Positions 39,973-48,167 of a stretch of DNA of 64,000 bases are shown here, one piece after another. Numbering within the stretch: the first letter of the stretch is position 1; each line of letters begins with the position of its first letter. The translations under genes were made by a program, and so were the position numbers. The notes under the pieces were generated by a model, which worked only from the letters and a program-made list of their open reading frames with translations, was not told the DNA's origin and did not search any database. This DNA comes from a virus: positions 103,383 to 167,382 of IMG/VR virus record IMGVR_UViG_3300046003_006038; one strand, written 5' to 3'.

Positions 39973-40503
39973 CTATAATCCTGTTGGTGTTTCTTCTTCT
40001 GGGCTTTCTGTTGGTTCTTCAAAAGGTGTTTCTTCAGTTGGTGCTTCTCCACCTGCTTCTCCACCTGGAAATTCTCCTCCTGCTCCTCCTGCTGGTGGTT
40101 CTGCTGCAAAGTCTTCTCCTCCTGGTTCTTCACCTTGGGTAATTGGTCCGTCTCTAAGTATTCTGTTTAGGCTGTCAAGTGCTTGTTGATACTCTGATAC
40201 GTTATTTAAAAAGTATCTCTTACCTTCTACATTGGCTTCAAACCCTTTTCCCGTCCACTTTAAGTCAAAAGATTGCCCATTTTTAAGTGCAACTCTAAAT
40301 GTAGATGGCTTAGGTACTGTCCACTTTACGTCCTCTACAAATTCACCGTATTCATTTGTAAATAGGGATACTAATGTCTTCTTTACTGTTGGAAATTTTC
40401 CTAAGATTTCTTGTGTAGATGTTTTTAGCACAGGTGCTTCTGCTTCCTTTAATACCTCTACGTATGCTTCTAATATTACCTTTTTTAAATCCGATTTTTT
40501 CAT
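39973..40503 (-). CDS. Probable internal protein with capsid-targeting-like N-terminus, 176 aa
   Basis: Begins [20 protein letters not shown], where I-L-E/A fits the gp21 consensus. A compact domain follows ([60 protein letters not shown]), and then a 50-residue Gly/Glu/Pro-rich disordered tail ([20 protein letters not shown]). TAATG overlap with the 400-aa gene. Function of the domain is unknown. Confidence 0.6.
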   Translation of the reverse strand: MKKSDLKKVILEAYVEVLKEAEAPVLKTSTQEILGKFPTVKKTLVSLFTNEYGEFVEDVKWTVPKPSTFRVALKNGQSFDLKWTGKGFEANVEGKRYFLNNVSEYQQALDSLNRILRDGPITQGEEPGGEDFAAEPPAGGAGGEFPGGEAGGEAPTEETPFEEPTESPEEETPTGL

Positions 40504-41705
40504 TAGTCTCTATATTTGCAGTTACTTTTACCTGTATTGTATGGAGTTGGATGTGCTGTTCCTTTTACGTGAGTATGTCCACATTTATGGCAACAGGTAC
40601 CTTTCTTTTCATTCAAAGCCATCGTAGTTATAACTGTGCTGTCTATTTGATTTGTTTTTTGTTCTCCATCTAAATATCCGTAAGCACTTTGCAGGTAGTC
40701 GTATGCTTTTATAATCTTGGCTTGCCACCAGTGTGGAAAATCCACTTCTTGCCCATTATCATAATTGTCAAGCTGTTTATATAACATTGAAGCCATTTTA
40801 GCAATTCGATAAACATCTTTCTTAAGCATTGCTGGTTCGTCGTCTTGATGTCCTACATCTAAATCCTCTTTCATATTTTTAGTAATAGCTTGTCTTCTTT
40901 TACCTAAGTATTTATCAGTAGAATTTACTTTTCCGTCATTATTGATATCATCATCTTCTTTTCCTACCGGGTCTAGTCCTTCGTTTTTATTAGCCATATA
41001 AGCTGCAATAGCCATTTGTCTTTTCTTTTCTTTTGACTTTCCTGTAAATTGAGGAGCATTTGATTTTGCGAAGTCTTTTATATAGGTTTCTGGTTTTGAT
41101 TTAGGTCCTAATTTCTCAGCTAGGTTTTTTGCAAGTTGTGAAGGATCTGTTGGTGCTTGCATTGCTGCCATATCATCATACTCTTCATCTGAAGATTGTG
41201 ATACATATTTTACCATTGCATCTGATAGTTTGTCTTCTAGTTCTGGTGTCGGTAATGACACCTCGTTTCCTTGTGTAAGTAAGAAATCTACCAACTCCAT
41301 ATCTTCGTTACCTAAATCTAGATGTATTGCTTTTGTATCTGGGTTTAATGTAAACCTAAAAGTATCTTGCCCTTTTTCTTGACCATACTGAACGTGTATG
41401 TTAAATTTATTAACTCCTAGTCCAGTTAACTTAATTCCTTTTAGCTCATCTCCTTGAGCTCTTAGAACTTTAATTAACGATTTAGCTACTTCTTTTCCTA
41501 CAGCTGCAGATTCCTGAGTGGTGTATTTTCTATCTACCTCTTCTTTTATCTTCTTACCATCTCCTGTCTCAATTGATTTGATATCTTGGTTATTTTTTAA
41601 AGATGTTAGTTCTTGATCAGTTTGGTAGTCCATTGTCTTCTTCTCACCTTTTGCTGTCTGTATAAAAGCTGTCTTTTCTTCTACTAGTTTCATTAATTTT
41701 TTCAT
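40503..41705 (-). CDS. Multi-domain accessory protein with EF-hand/dockerin-like motif and zinc ribbon, 400 aa
   Basis: Begins [20 protein letters not shown]. Residues about 60-180 look like one globular domain ([40 protein letters not shown]). Around residue 250 lies [20 protein letters not shown], a calcium-binding-loop/dockerin-like motif (DxNxDG). The C-terminus [20 protein letters not shown] with a final NCKYRD is a Cys/His zinc-ribbon candidate. The central [14 protein letters not shown] segment is helical. A virion-internal protein is possible, but no enzymatic function is visible. Confidence 0.65.
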   Translation of the reverse strand: MKKLMKLVEEKTAFIQTAKGEKKTMDYQTDQELTSLKNNQDIKSIETGDGKKIKEEVDRKYTTQESAAVGKEVAKSLIKVLRAQGDELKGIKLTGLGVNKFNIHVQYGQEKGQDTFRFTLNPDTKAIHLDLGNEDMELVDFLLTQGNEVSLPTPELEDKLSDAMVKYVSQSSDEEYDDMAAMQAPTDPSQLAKNLAEKLGPKSKPETYIKDFAKSNAPQFTGKSKEKKRQMAIAAYMANKNEGLDPVGKEDDDINNDGKVNSTDKYLGKRRQAITKNMKEDLDVGHQDDEPAMLKKDVYRIAKMASMLYKQLDNYDNGQEVDFPHWWQAKIIKAYDYLQSAYGYLDGEQKTNQIDSTVITTMALNEKKGTCCHKCGHTHVKGTAHPTPYNTGKSNCKYRD

Positions 41706-41747
41706 ATTTCGATTATCTAAAGATAGGTACTTATGTTCATATATACA

Positions 41748-41755
41748 AATAAATA
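41748..41755 (-). promoter_or_regulatory. TATTTATT element upstream of gene 40503-41705
   Basis: The coding strand reads ACTATTTATTTGTATATA, 42 nt before the ATG, in a 60-nt gap. Confidence 0.4.
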
Positions 41756-41765
41756 GTATAACTTT

Positions 41766-42524
41766 TTACTGACAGTGGTAGTTTAAGTACCTCTGTAATG
41801 CTTTTGCATAATGTGTTCCTTTGTCTTCTAACTTATTTCTCTCCTGCATCACTTTTGTACATGAAAGTTTTCCTAATCTTTTTTTTAAAATACCAGGCGA
41901 TACGGGGTCATGTACTCCTTCTTCTAGTGCTATTACCGGATTAGATGTCATAAAATTAGGTTTCCTCATTATCGTCTTTGCAATAGCTTGATTAACTTGT
42001 GACATGAATGGAATATTTATATCTGTTCTCCTATCCTTAACTACAAATTCATGGTACTTTTTGATAAAATTAATAAACTGCTCTTTTTTGTTTGATAGTC
42101 TTGCAAAAAAATCTAATAGTTCTGATGTTGTAATTTCTTTTCCGTTTCTAGGATCTACTAATCTATCGAAGAAGTGTTTTCCAAATTCCAAATCTACAGG
42201 GTCTAGCTCATCATCCGCATACCTCTCTACAGACCTCATATCTGCCATCTCTTCTATCGATGATAGTTTATCGTAGTACTGCGGATCTTCATATACATGG
42301 TCAAAGGCAATTTCCATTGCTATGTCAGCATCTGTGGTGTGCTCCATCTCAACTTTAACCCCTTTTATTATTTGCTGTATAATACGGTTGATAGGTAATT
42401 TGTGCATTTGTGCTAAATCTCCTATAGTTGCGTACTGTGATAGTCCTCCCGGTAGGTTGTTAGGTGCAACTGTTGTTGAATCTAATACTTCCTTAATTAT
42501 TTTTTTTATCTGATTTTTTTTCAT
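41766..42524 (-). CDS. DUF5661-like protein with targeting-like N-terminus, 252 aa
   Basis: The N-terminus is MKKNQIKKIIKEVLDSTTVA (I-K-E/V). Residues 35-100 include INRIIQQIIKGVKVEMEHTT and DIAMEIAFDHVYEDPQYYDK, the E-H-T ... D-H-x-x-E ... Y-Y pattern I associate with the DUF5661 family found in phages. Middle helices (ELLDFFARLSNKKEQFINFI) and a basic C-terminus (LSCTKVMQERNKLEDKGTHY) follow. The His/Glu arrangement could bind metal. It overlaps the downstream end of the 214-aa gene by 32 bp. Biological role unknown. Confidence 0.65.
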   Translation of the reverse strand: MKKNQIKKIIKEVLDSTTVAPNNLPGGLSQYATIGDLAQMHKLPINRIIQQIIKGVKVEMEHTTDADIAMEIAFDHVYEDPQYYDKLSSIEEMADMRSVERYADDELDPVDLEFGKHFFDRLVDPRNGKEITTSELLDFFARLSNKKEQFINFIKKYHEFVVKDRRTDINIPFMSQVNQAIAKTIMRKPNFMTSNPVIALEEGVHDPVSPGILKKRLGKLSCTKVMQERNKLEDKGTHYAKALQRYLNYHCQ

Positions 42525-43137
42525 TCTCTAGAGTATAGTAGTATATGTTTTCATTACCTTTTTCCATTGTCCATTTATCTGAAACTGATTCACAAAACCA
42601 TTCTTTATTATCAATCATCCAATCCGGTTTATCTGGAAATGTTTGAGTTACAAAGGACATATCTCTCCACATTAACCTATTATTAGGTTGAAGAGTGAAG
42701 TTTCCGTTATCTAATTTAATTAGATGTGCAGCTTTATATTGTGTTGGTTCGTTAGAGTATGGATTATTGTACCAGTCAAAAGTCATAATATAATTTCCCC
42801 ACTCTTTACTCCCGTCTTTAAATATTGCTTTTACTCTTGATTGTAGTAAGTAGTCGTACACTGTACATGATACATCATGTCCAAAACAGTCCCATAATTG
42901 TAAATGGTCTAAAGCCATTCTAGGAGCATCATCTTTCCAAGCAAGCATATGAATTGGAACTCTCGATCTAACAGCTCCTTCATCAGTCATTACATGAAAG
43001 GTAAGTGCTCTTCCTCCTACAGACTGTGCTCCGAATACTATTACATCTTGCATACCTTCTCTCCCGTCATGCTGGTAGAGGTGTTCTACTCTCATCTTAG
43101 CATAGAAATGTGGTATGGATGTATTTAGTGTTGACAT
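42493..43137 (-). CDS. Conserved-type phage protein, 214 aa, unknown function
   Basis: A globular aromatic-rich protein: RVEHLYQHDGREGMQDVIVF, GRALTFHVMTDEGAVRSRVP and HLQLWDCFGHDVSCTVYDYL (about residues 16-98), then YIMTFDWYNNPYSNEPTQYK and NNRLMWRDMSFVTQTF. I recall this GRALxFHVMxDxGA / DxLQLWDCF pattern from other T4-like phage genomes from water samples, always without function. It ends in a lysine-rich tail. TAATG links it to the 104-aa gene upstream. Its context among internal-protein candidates suggests a late, virion-related role. Confidence 0.65.
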   Translation of the reverse strand: MSTLNTSIPHFYAKMRVEHLYQHDGREGMQDVIVFGAQSVGGRALTFHVMTDEGAVRSRVPIHMLAWKDDAPRMALDHLQLWDCFGHDVSCTVYDYLLQSRVKAIFKDGSKEWGNYIMTFDWYNNPYSNEPTQYKAAHLIKLDNGNFTLQPNNRLMWRDMSFVTQTFPDKPDWMIDNKEWFCESVSDKWTMEKGNENIYYYTLENEKKSDKKNN

Positions 43138-43451
43138 TATTTGTTTTTTATTAATAGTTCTCCTAATACTTCTAAACGTCCTACCTCTCTTTGAAATTCA
43201 ATTTGAGACATATCTAAAGAAATCTTTTTATAGGTTTCTTCAAATTCTTTCTTTGCCTTTTCAAAATCGAGTTTTCCTTCAGAAGCTTTTTTATAATAAG
43301 GAGCTTTCACTTTAAAATGATGCCAGGTTAGCAGAGCTAATCCTCCTTTTTCTCTAGCATTTGATGCTATTTTTGCAGCACCTTCTCCTCTAGTTTTAGC
43401 AAAGTCTTCTAGTACTTCTTTTGCTTCTTTTAATAACTGTAGTAGCTTCAT
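43137..43451 (-). CDS. Small helical protein, 104 aa, targeting-like N-terminus
   Basis: I start this gene at the ATG at 43449-43451, right after the stop of the previous gene (43453). The open frame continues to 43661, but those 70 residues would lie wholly on top of the previous gene. From this start the protein begins MKLLQLLKEAKEVLEDFAKT, with L-K-E/A as a T4-like cleavage site. The remainder is helical and basic (AAKIASNAREKGGLALLTWH, KAKKEFEETYKKISLDMSQI). An internal protein is likely; DNA contact is possible from its charge. Confidence 0.62.
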   Translation of the reverse strand: MKLLQLLKEAKEVLEDFAKTRGEGAAKIASNAREKGGLALLTWHHFKVKAPYYKKASEGKLDFEKAKKEFEETYKKISLDMSQIEFQREVGRLEVLGELLIKNK

Positions 43452-43452
43452 A

Positions 43453-43923
43453 TTATTTGGTTTTACCCCAAGTTTTACCTTTTCCTTTTGTTCTACATTG
43501 AGCAGGTGTTGGCCTACATGCTGGGTATTTTGATCTTTTTTCTCCTTCTTGTCTTCCGCAGGATTTATACCCTCCTTTTCCATCAGGTGCATTACAGTCA
43601 ACCCATCCTTTAGATTTACCTTTTGCTCCTTTTCTTGAAAACCATTTGTGAAGGGTTTCATCTTCTTGTAGTAGTTCCTGGATTGCTTGTTTTACTTTTG
43701 CATATCCTGAACCATATGGTGCTGCCTTACCGGCTTGAGGATCATCTGCTTCTTTTATATCTTTCCAGATATCTCCTTTTCTACATCTTACAATAGCCCC
43801 TGATCTGTATGCTGAGGGTTTGTCATATTTTGTTCTGGCGATACGCAAGCATCTGTCTGCTTTTTCTTCAGATAAAACTTCTTTAATTAGTTGTGCTATA
43901 TATGTCTTACTTACCTTGTCCAC
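43453..43923 (-). CDS. DUF5872-like Cys-rich protein with targeting-like N-terminus, 156 aa
   Basis: Starts at GTG (43921-43923): MDKVSKTYIAQLIKEVLSEE, with L-I-K-E/V. A first part (KADRCLRIARTKYDKPSAYR, SGAIVRCRKGDIWKDIKEAD) is followed by the pattern LHKWFSRKG...GWVDCNAP...GYKSCGRQ and KYPACRPTPAQCRTKGKGKT, four spaced cysteines typical of the DUF5872-type phage proteins I recall. It may bind a metal and, being very basic, DNA. It overlaps the 47-aa gene upstream by 17 bp. Likely packaged or head-associated; not proven. Confidence 0.68.
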   Translation of the reverse strand: MDKVSKTYIAQLIKEVLSEEKADRCLRIARTKYDKPSAYRSGAIVRCRKGDIWKDIKEADDPQAGKAAPYGSGYAKVKQAIQELLQEDETLHKWFSRKGAKGKSKGWVDCNAPDGKGGYKSCGRQEGEKRSKYPACRPTPAQCRTKGKGKTWGKTK

Positions 43924-44050
43924 GGTATAGTTTTTTATAGTTTTTCGAACTCTTCAGAGAAGATGTCTTAGATTTAGCATGAACGCCTGGTCTTGATACT
44001 TTTGGTGTGTCTACTTTTGCAATTGTAGAAGATGTTTTAGCTTTTGCCAT
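43907..44050 (-). CDS. Small very basic protein, 47 aa
   Basis: The minus-strand frame from the ATG at 44048-44050 to TAA at 43907-43909 encodes MAKAKTSSTIAKVDTPKVSR ... and ends KNYKKLYRGQGK. More than a quarter of residues are Lys or Arg. Support for being a gene: a TATTTATT element at the common 17-nt distance, no other gene in this stretch, short overlap with the next gene, and a C-terminus of a type (KNYKKxYRGQG) I recall from other T4-like phages. A DNA- or RNA-binding role would fit its charge. Confidence 0.7.
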   Translation of the reverse strand: MAKAKTSSTIAKVDTPKVSRPGVHAKSKTSSLKSSKNYKKLYRGQGK

Positions 44051-44067
44051 GGTAATTTATCTTTTAC

Positions 44068-44075
44068 AATAAATA
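44068..44075 (-). promoter_or_regulatory. TATTTATT element upstream of the 47-aa gene
   Basis: The coding strand reads CGATATTTATTGTAAAAG, 17 nt before the ATG at 44050. Confidence 0.5.
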
Positions 44076-44078
44076 TCG

Positions 44079-44666
44079 TCAATCTTCTAAATGTCTTTTA
44101 GCGTGTTGTAAAAAATCTTTTAACCCCTCTGTTAATTGGTTGTTTCTCTGACTTGTGTTATTATTCCAAGCCTCTACATCCCCCTGTTCAGTTACAAAAG
44201 TATCCGTAGTGTTTATACTATCTAGTATAAATGCCTCTACATCCTGTAAGAACGCTTGTAAGCTTCCTCTAATCATAGCTTTCTCATAACTATCGTATAA
44301 TCCTGCTTTTCTCAATTCTGCTTCATACTCTACAGTGCATGGATCGAAACAAAAACCATGAATTTTATACATCTTCTGTGCAAGATGGTGCTTCATAGGG
44401 CCTCCACATTTCGGACATGTTAGCGGTATTTGTAATGCCTTTTTTGCAGCATCTAATTTTGTAATATTCTGTCTTATACCATTCTTAATAGTCCAAGTTC
44501 TACCACTCTCTTCCCAAATATCTCCTTCTTTGTATGCAGTATAGGCTTTTTCGTAACCTGTTCCGTCTACGGTTTTTGCTGAGAAGTCTTTTGTGATAAG
44601 GTTTCTTGCTCTATTTACGTCTTTTGATTTGAATTCTTTTTTAAGTAAGCTCTCGCCCATAACCAA
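44079..44666 (-). CDS. Zinc-ribbon protein, 195 aa, unknown function
   Basis: An N-terminal part reading AYKEGDIWEESGRTWTIKNG with IRQNITKLDAAKKAL is followed by a treble-clef/zinc-ribbon PLTCPKCGGPMKHHLAQKMY and HGFCFDPC (four Cys with His, about residues 82-112), then helices (FLQDVEAFILDSINTTDTFV) and a short C-terminal amphipathic helix (GLKDFLQHAKRHLED). The GDIWEE-x-G-x-TW motif recurs in T4-like phages in my memory, without function. Its first ATG overlaps the end of the HAD gene by 26 bp; Met3 is an alternative start. Metal binding is likely. Confidence 0.65.
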   Translation of the reverse strand: MVMGESLLKKEFKSKDVNRARNLITKDFSAKTVDGTGYEKAYTAYKEGDIWEESGRTWTIKNGIRQNITKLDAAKKALQIPLTCPKCGGPMKHHLAQKMYKIHGFCFDPCTVEYEAELRKAGLYDSYEKAMIRGSLQAFLQDVEAFILDSINTTDTFVTEQGDVEAWNNNTSQRNNQLTEGLKDFLQHAKRHLED

Positions 44667-45219
44667 GTTCTTTTAATGTGTTAATAACTGATTGTATTTC
44701 TCCGTCCTTCACCTCTAGGGCTATCCCTCCTTTAGCAGTAAATGCTTGTAGGTTTGAAGGCTTGTCGTCTATTAGTATAGCTTTTTGGTTTGCAAAATCC
44801 GACTTAGCATCTCCAAATCTAAATTCGACAGGAGGTGCTGGTGTTAGATGATCCTTTACCCATATTCTCTTCCCCAGTCTTGATGTGTTCTGTCTTGATG
44901 GTGATGTCAGTATTATTGGGCTATATGGCTGTATAAAAGACCATAGCTGTCTTCCATTTGGCATCCAATTCATACCTGACCAAAATTCTAGTCCTATATG
45001 ATTATCTATAAAGTTCCAAAATTCTTCTGCACCTTCTAATGCTTCAAAATGTTTTGGACGAGTTACTTGGTTTATAACTTCTTTTGAATAGTATTTTGGA
45101 CCTTCCTGTCTTAACATTTCAACAAATCTATTTTCAAAATCTGTCAATACTCCATCCATGTCACAGTATATCTGGTAGGTGGGGTATGCTTCTAATAACT
45201 CTATAAGGCTTGTTCCCAT
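44641..45219 (-). CDS. HAD-superfamily phosphatase, 5'(3')-deoxyribonucleotidase-like
   Basis: A 192-residue protein with complete HAD motifs: YCDMDGVLTDFE (motif I, Asp about 19 and 21), IILTSPSRQ (motif II Thr/Ser), Lys in RIWVKDHL (motif III), and AILIDDKPSNL (motif IV acidic pair). This set and size match phage 5'-nucleotidases, which adjust dNTP pools. The N-terminus MGTSLIELLEAYPTYQIYCD has extra residues with L-L-E/A, the same kind of leader as the internal-protein candidates. Overlaps the metallopeptidase-like gene by 19 bp. Confidence 0.8.
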   Translation of the reverse strand: MGTSLIELLEAYPTYQIYCDMDGVLTDFENRFVEMLRQEGPKYYSKEVINQVTRPKHFEALEGAEEFWNFIDNHIGLEFWSGMNWMPNGRQLWSFIQPYSPIILTSPSRQNTSRLGKRIWVKDHLTPAPPVEFRFGDAKSDFANQKAILIDDKPSNLQAFTAKGGIALEVKDGEIQSVINTLKELGYGRELT

Positions 45220-45575
45220 ATTTTACTCCAATTTTCTTCTTGCTGTCTTGCCGCTACTTCGTACGGGTGATTATCATATGTATACCCTTGCTTATAATAC
45301 CTTGTCATCCACGACGGTGATTGTAGGTAGTGCTGGTATTCATGTATCACTGTTCTTACCAGTTCCTCTAAGCTATTAATATTCCTATAGTATACAACTA
45401 TTTCGTTTAGTATGTAGCAGAATTCTCCCTTGACATCGTCCGGGGTATCGCTACTCACGTATATATACGGAAAACATTTCTGGTGGTTTGACATTCCGTA
45501 CATTTGCTCTATTGCTGTTATAAACTGTTCGATATAATTAGCAATATCCCTTTTTGTAACCTTTTTCTTTATCAT
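45201..45575 (-). CDS. HExxH zinc metallopeptidase-like protein, 124 aa
   Basis: A small alpha/beta protein with the zinc-protease motif VRTVIHEYQHYLQ (HEYQH, about residues 79-83) and a downstream acidic region, NHPYEVAARQQEENW, that can supply the third ligand (H-x-Y-E). The preceding strand (GEFCYILNEIVVYYRNINSL) has the edge-strand pattern of minimal gluzincins. It has no signal peptide or membrane helix, so action would be cytoplasmic or in the virion. A second HExxH gene lies directly upstream. Substrate unknown. Confidence 0.72.
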   Translation of the reverse strand: MIKKKVTKRDIANYIEQFITAIEQMYGMSNHQKCFPYIYVSSDTPDDVKGEFCYILNEIVVYYRNINSLEELVRTVIHEYQHYLQSPSWMTRYYKQGYTYDNHPYEVAARQQEENWSKIWEQAL

Positions 45576-45590
45576 AACTTATTTTTATTT

Positions 45591-46322
45591 CTAACTCTTT
45601 ATACTATCTTCCCAATTTCTAAATATAATATTTCCTTCTAGGTAAGCTTCTTTTTCTATTTCCCTAAGGTAATCATCTTCGTTAGTGTTACTTGTACCAA
45701 TTCCCTCTAACCTTCCTTCTAGGTTCTGCATATGATGAATCATTTCGTGAGTAAACGACCTACATACGTCTTTAGGGTGTCTTCCTAAAGTAAAAAGTAC
45801 TACTTCTTTCCCATTTGGACTATAGTACGCTGTTTTACCGAAGAAGTTTTTAGCTTCTTCTTCATCTTCTCTTACTTTAATATTCGGAAGAGGTGTTATA
45901 TTCATACCTTGGTCAATCATGTACTCCAAGATTGAAGCAATATACGGAGAATAGTTAAACTTCTCCTGTACATTCTCCGGCATTGTTTTTTGGTATGGGG
46001 TATAATCCCATCCTAGTTGTGAATCCATTACTCTTGTAATGTAAATTCTATCTTGTTGAAAATCTAAGTTAAACTTATGAGTATCCACTAATTTTCTTAA
46101 CTCCTGGTATAAATGTTCTAGGTCTGCCCTATCCTTTGAAGATATCGCTGATGAAGCAGCAATGGGTGTTCCTGATGCTCCTTCTTTTATTTGCGCTCTT
46201 TCAGCTGTTTCTATAGAAAAGTTCACAAGTACCTTATCGATTGTATCTGCCATTTTTTTTTCTATTGAAATCTCTTTTTTCTGAAAGTCTTTTTTAAACT
46301 GTTCAACAAAGTTAAGTATCAT
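45591..46322 (-). CDS. HExxH zinc metallopeptidase-like protein, 243 aa
   Basis: A second, unrelated HExxH protein: CRSFTHEMIHHMQNLEGRLE (HEMIH, about residues 193-197) and then EIEKEAYLEGNIIF with the expected Glu ligand. A strand GKEVVLFTLGRHPKDV precedes it. The N-terminal 60 residues are charged helix (VEQFKKDFQKKEISIEKKMA). Two adjacent HExxH genes of different ancestry suggest a shared process such as protein processing in the head, host protein attack or cell-wall access, but nothing here decides between them. Confidence 0.72.
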   Translation of the reverse strand: MILNFVEQFKKDFQKKEISIEKKMADTIDKVLVNFSIETAERAQIKEGASGTPIAASSAISSKDRADLEHLYQELRKLVDTHKFNLDFQQDRIYITRVMDSQLGWDYTPYQKTMPENVQEKFNYSPYIASILEYMIDQGMNITPLPNIKVREDEEEAKNFFGKTAYYSPNGKEVVLFTLGRHPKDVCRSFTHEMIHHMQNLEGRLEGIGTSNTNEDDYLREIEKEAYLEGNIIFRNWEDSIKS

Positions 46323-46379
46323 TTATCTAATGTTTATGTGTGTGTGTTAATATTCTCCTAATATCCAACGGTTATATTA

Positions 46380-46387
46380 AATAAATA
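46380..46387 (-). promoter_or_regulatory. TATTTATT element upstream of gene 45591-46322
   Basis: The coding strand reads ACTATTTATTTAATATAA, 57 nt before the ATG, in the only gap between primase/nuclease and metallopeptidase genes. The leader between them is AT-rich with a (TG)/(CA) run. Confidence 0.35.
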
Positions 46388-46390
46388 GTA

Positions 46391-47173
46391 TTAAAGTTTA
46401 ATAGAGACTGGGTAGCTTATAAATTTAGGTTCTGTTGTTGGGTTTTCAATTTCGTACAACCTGTATATCAGCTTAAATAATTCAAAGTTCTCTTCTATAT
46501 TATCGATTACTTTTAATTCCCACCCTTTACCTTGTATCTTCTTACCACTCTTATCTTCCCCTCTTGTAGCAGCTTTTAACCAAAGTATAGCTGTCCTATC
46601 TATTTTAATTTCCTTTGTCTCTTCAATAGATTTAGCATAAGCTGCAAGCTGTAGGTCGTACGATTTGTGAAGACTGTTAGATGTCTTAAAGTCAATTAGC
46701 CAATTCTCGTCATTTATCTTAACAACTAGGTCAGCAGTACCTGCATACCTGTGCTCGTCGGAATAAGTAAACTCCTCTGTAAATATTAATTCCGGTTTTG
46801 CTATATCCCAGAATTGTTTAAACTTAAGTATCATTCCCCAAACCAATTCGTTATATCGAGCATTCCCATAATCATCCATCCACTGAATTTCTTTTCCTTC
46901 CAGTAGTTCTTCAATTGCATTATGTACTTGAGTACCCTCATCTCCAGCTCTTCTCATAATGATATCTGCATTATGGCCTACATCTTTCATCCAGTTTTCA
47001 AAGAATTTATTCTTTGGCATGTATTGAAGGATAGATGTAACAGAAGGGTAGAATAGTTCCTCCGATCTTTGATAGACTCTGTTATCTAAGAAGTTAATTT
47101 GTTTTAGTTCTGGTTTAAAATCTAATCTTTTTTTAGCATGCTCTGATAGAACATTTTGTCCTTTTTGTATCAT
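46391..47173 (-). CDS. PD-(D/E)XK (RecB/Cas4-like) nuclease
   Basis: A 260-residue nuclease. The core is complete: EEFTYSDEHRYAGTADLVVK (Asp of G-x-x-D, about residue 151), WLIDFKTSN (D-x-K) and SYDLQLAAYAKSIEE (Q-x-x-x-Y of the RecB/Cas4 group). An N-terminal segment YPSVTSILQYMPKNKFFENW fits the family's helical start. The frame is open to 47251, but I use the ATG at 47171-47173, one base past the primase stop; the longer form would overlap primase by 77 bp. Probable role: exonuclease for recombination, host DNA degradation or end processing. Together with the primase it forms a replication pair. Confidence 0.85.
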   Translation of the reverse strand: MIQKGQNVLSEHAKKRLDFKPELKQINFLDNRVYQRSEELFYPSVTSILQYMPKNKFFENWMKDVGHNADIIMRRAGDEGTQVHNAIEELLEGKEIQWMDDYGNARYNELVWGMILKFKQFWDIAKPELIFTEEFTYSDEHRYAGTADLVVKINDENWLIDFKTSNSLHKSYDLQLAAYAKSIEETKEIKIDRTAILWLKAATRGEDKSGKKIQGKGWELKVIDNIEENFELFKLIYRLYEIENPTTEPKFISYPVSIKL

Positions 47174-47174
47174 A

Positions 47175-48095
47175 TTATGATAGTTTATAGCGGAGTAACT
47201 TTCCGAAGTCCATTTCCTCTGCCTGTTGTACATATCGAGTAAAGCTTGCAAAGCCCATCTCGCTTGGATCTTTATCTTGCATATCTACTAGATATACTTT
47301 CTTTCCCATATTCAGAAACTGTTCTGTATATGAGAGTGCTTTTTTAAATGCATCCCTGTCCAGGGCTACATATATATCTTCTACCTGGCTTGATAATATC
47401 TTTTTTATCAAAGATTTTGATAAAGACTTACCAAGTATTGGTACTGCGTTTCTTTTTACTGCTATTGCATCAAATACCCCTTCTACCAGGATTATGGGCT
47501 GGGCCCAGTTAATAAGGTTCTCAAAGACTATTATATCTTTAGAACTCTCTGGACCCCTATATTTGTGGTATGCATCTTCGTAGGTTCTTCCTACAAATGT
47601 ATTTAATTGATTATTCTCATTATATGAAGGGATAATAACTCTTCCGGTATATTCTCCTGAGGTGCAGTACCCTATATTATATTTTAGGAAGTCTCTATCG
47701 GTAAAACCTCTTTTATAAAGGTACCTTCTTACTTTATTTGCTATAATAGATGTGGTTGATGCTGTATATAGGGCTTGAAACTCTTTGGGAAGTTCTACAG
47801 AAGTTACAGGAGCATACCCTATTTCGTCACCTTTTCTTACATATTTAAGTATTTCATATGCTTGTTCGGCAGGTACTTGTAACTGCTTAAGTAGGGACTT
47901 AATTGTACGTCCTTTAAACCCACATACCCAGCATTCAAAAGGATTCTCTCCTTTTTCATTGGTATGCATATTTACCTCTAACTTCGGTTTATGGTGGTTA
48001 CATTTTGGACAGGTAAAAGCATAGTTCTCCCTAGCTCTTTTGTGAGATTTTCCTAAAACATTTTCTATGAAACCTAATAGTATTTTACTACTCAT
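47175..48095 (-). CDS. DnaG-type DNA primase
   Basis: A 306-residue primase. The N-terminal zinc finger has CPKCNHHKPKLEVN ... CWVCGFKG (about residues 29-60). TOPRIM domain: ILVEGVFDAIAVKRN (conserved Glu), VPILGKSLSKSLIKKIL and IYVALDRDAFKKA (DxD). This corresponds to T4 gp61 with the DnaB-like helicase at 1-1040. I start at the ATG at 48093-48095 (MSSKILLGFIENVLGKSHKR) because the longer frame begins inside the terminator at 48132-48159. It synthesises RNA primers for the lagging strand. Confidence 0.9.
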   Translation of the reverse strand: MSSKILLGFIENVLGKSHKRARENYAFTCPKCNHHKPKLEVNMHTNEKGENPFECWVCGFKGRTIKSLLKQLQVPAEQAYEILKYVRKGDEIGYAPVTSVELPKEFQALYTASTTSIIANKVRRYLYKRGFTDRDFLKYNIGYCTSGEYTGRVIIPSYNENNQLNTFVGRTYEDAYHKYRGPESSKDIIVFENLINWAQPIILVEGVFDAIAVKRNAVPILGKSLSKSLIKKILSSQVEDIYVALDRDAFKKALSYTEQFLNMGKKVYLVDMQDKDPSEMGFASFTRYVQQAEEMDFGKLLRYKLS

Positions 48096-48131
48096 ATACA
48101 CGTACATAACTGTTTGACATTTTAATATATG

Positions 48132-48159
48132 AAAAAAGGCTTGAATAAACAAGCCTTGT
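48132..48159 (-). terminator. Intrinsic terminator before the primase gene
   Basis: The transcribed strand reads AAGGCTTG - TTTATT - CAAGCCTT followed by a T run, a perfect 8-bp stem. It lies 9 bp after the kinase-like gene. Confidence 0.9.
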
Positions 48160-48167
48160 TTTATATT

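Noticed and set aside
39933-40133. 66-codon minus-strand frame overlapping the 176-aa gene
   Set aside because: It is an alternate reading of the Gly/Glu/Pro-rich tail region, giving a Gln/Lys/Glu low-complexity product without a plausible start context.
43452-43661. 70-residue N-terminal extension of the 104-aa gene
   Set aside because: It would overlap completely with the DUF5872-like gene in another frame. The ATG at 43451, one base after that gene's stop, fits the tight packing and the leader pattern.
48096-48152. Longer N-terminus for the primase
   Set aside because: Its start would lie within the perfect terminator at 48132-48159, so it could not be on the primase transcript.
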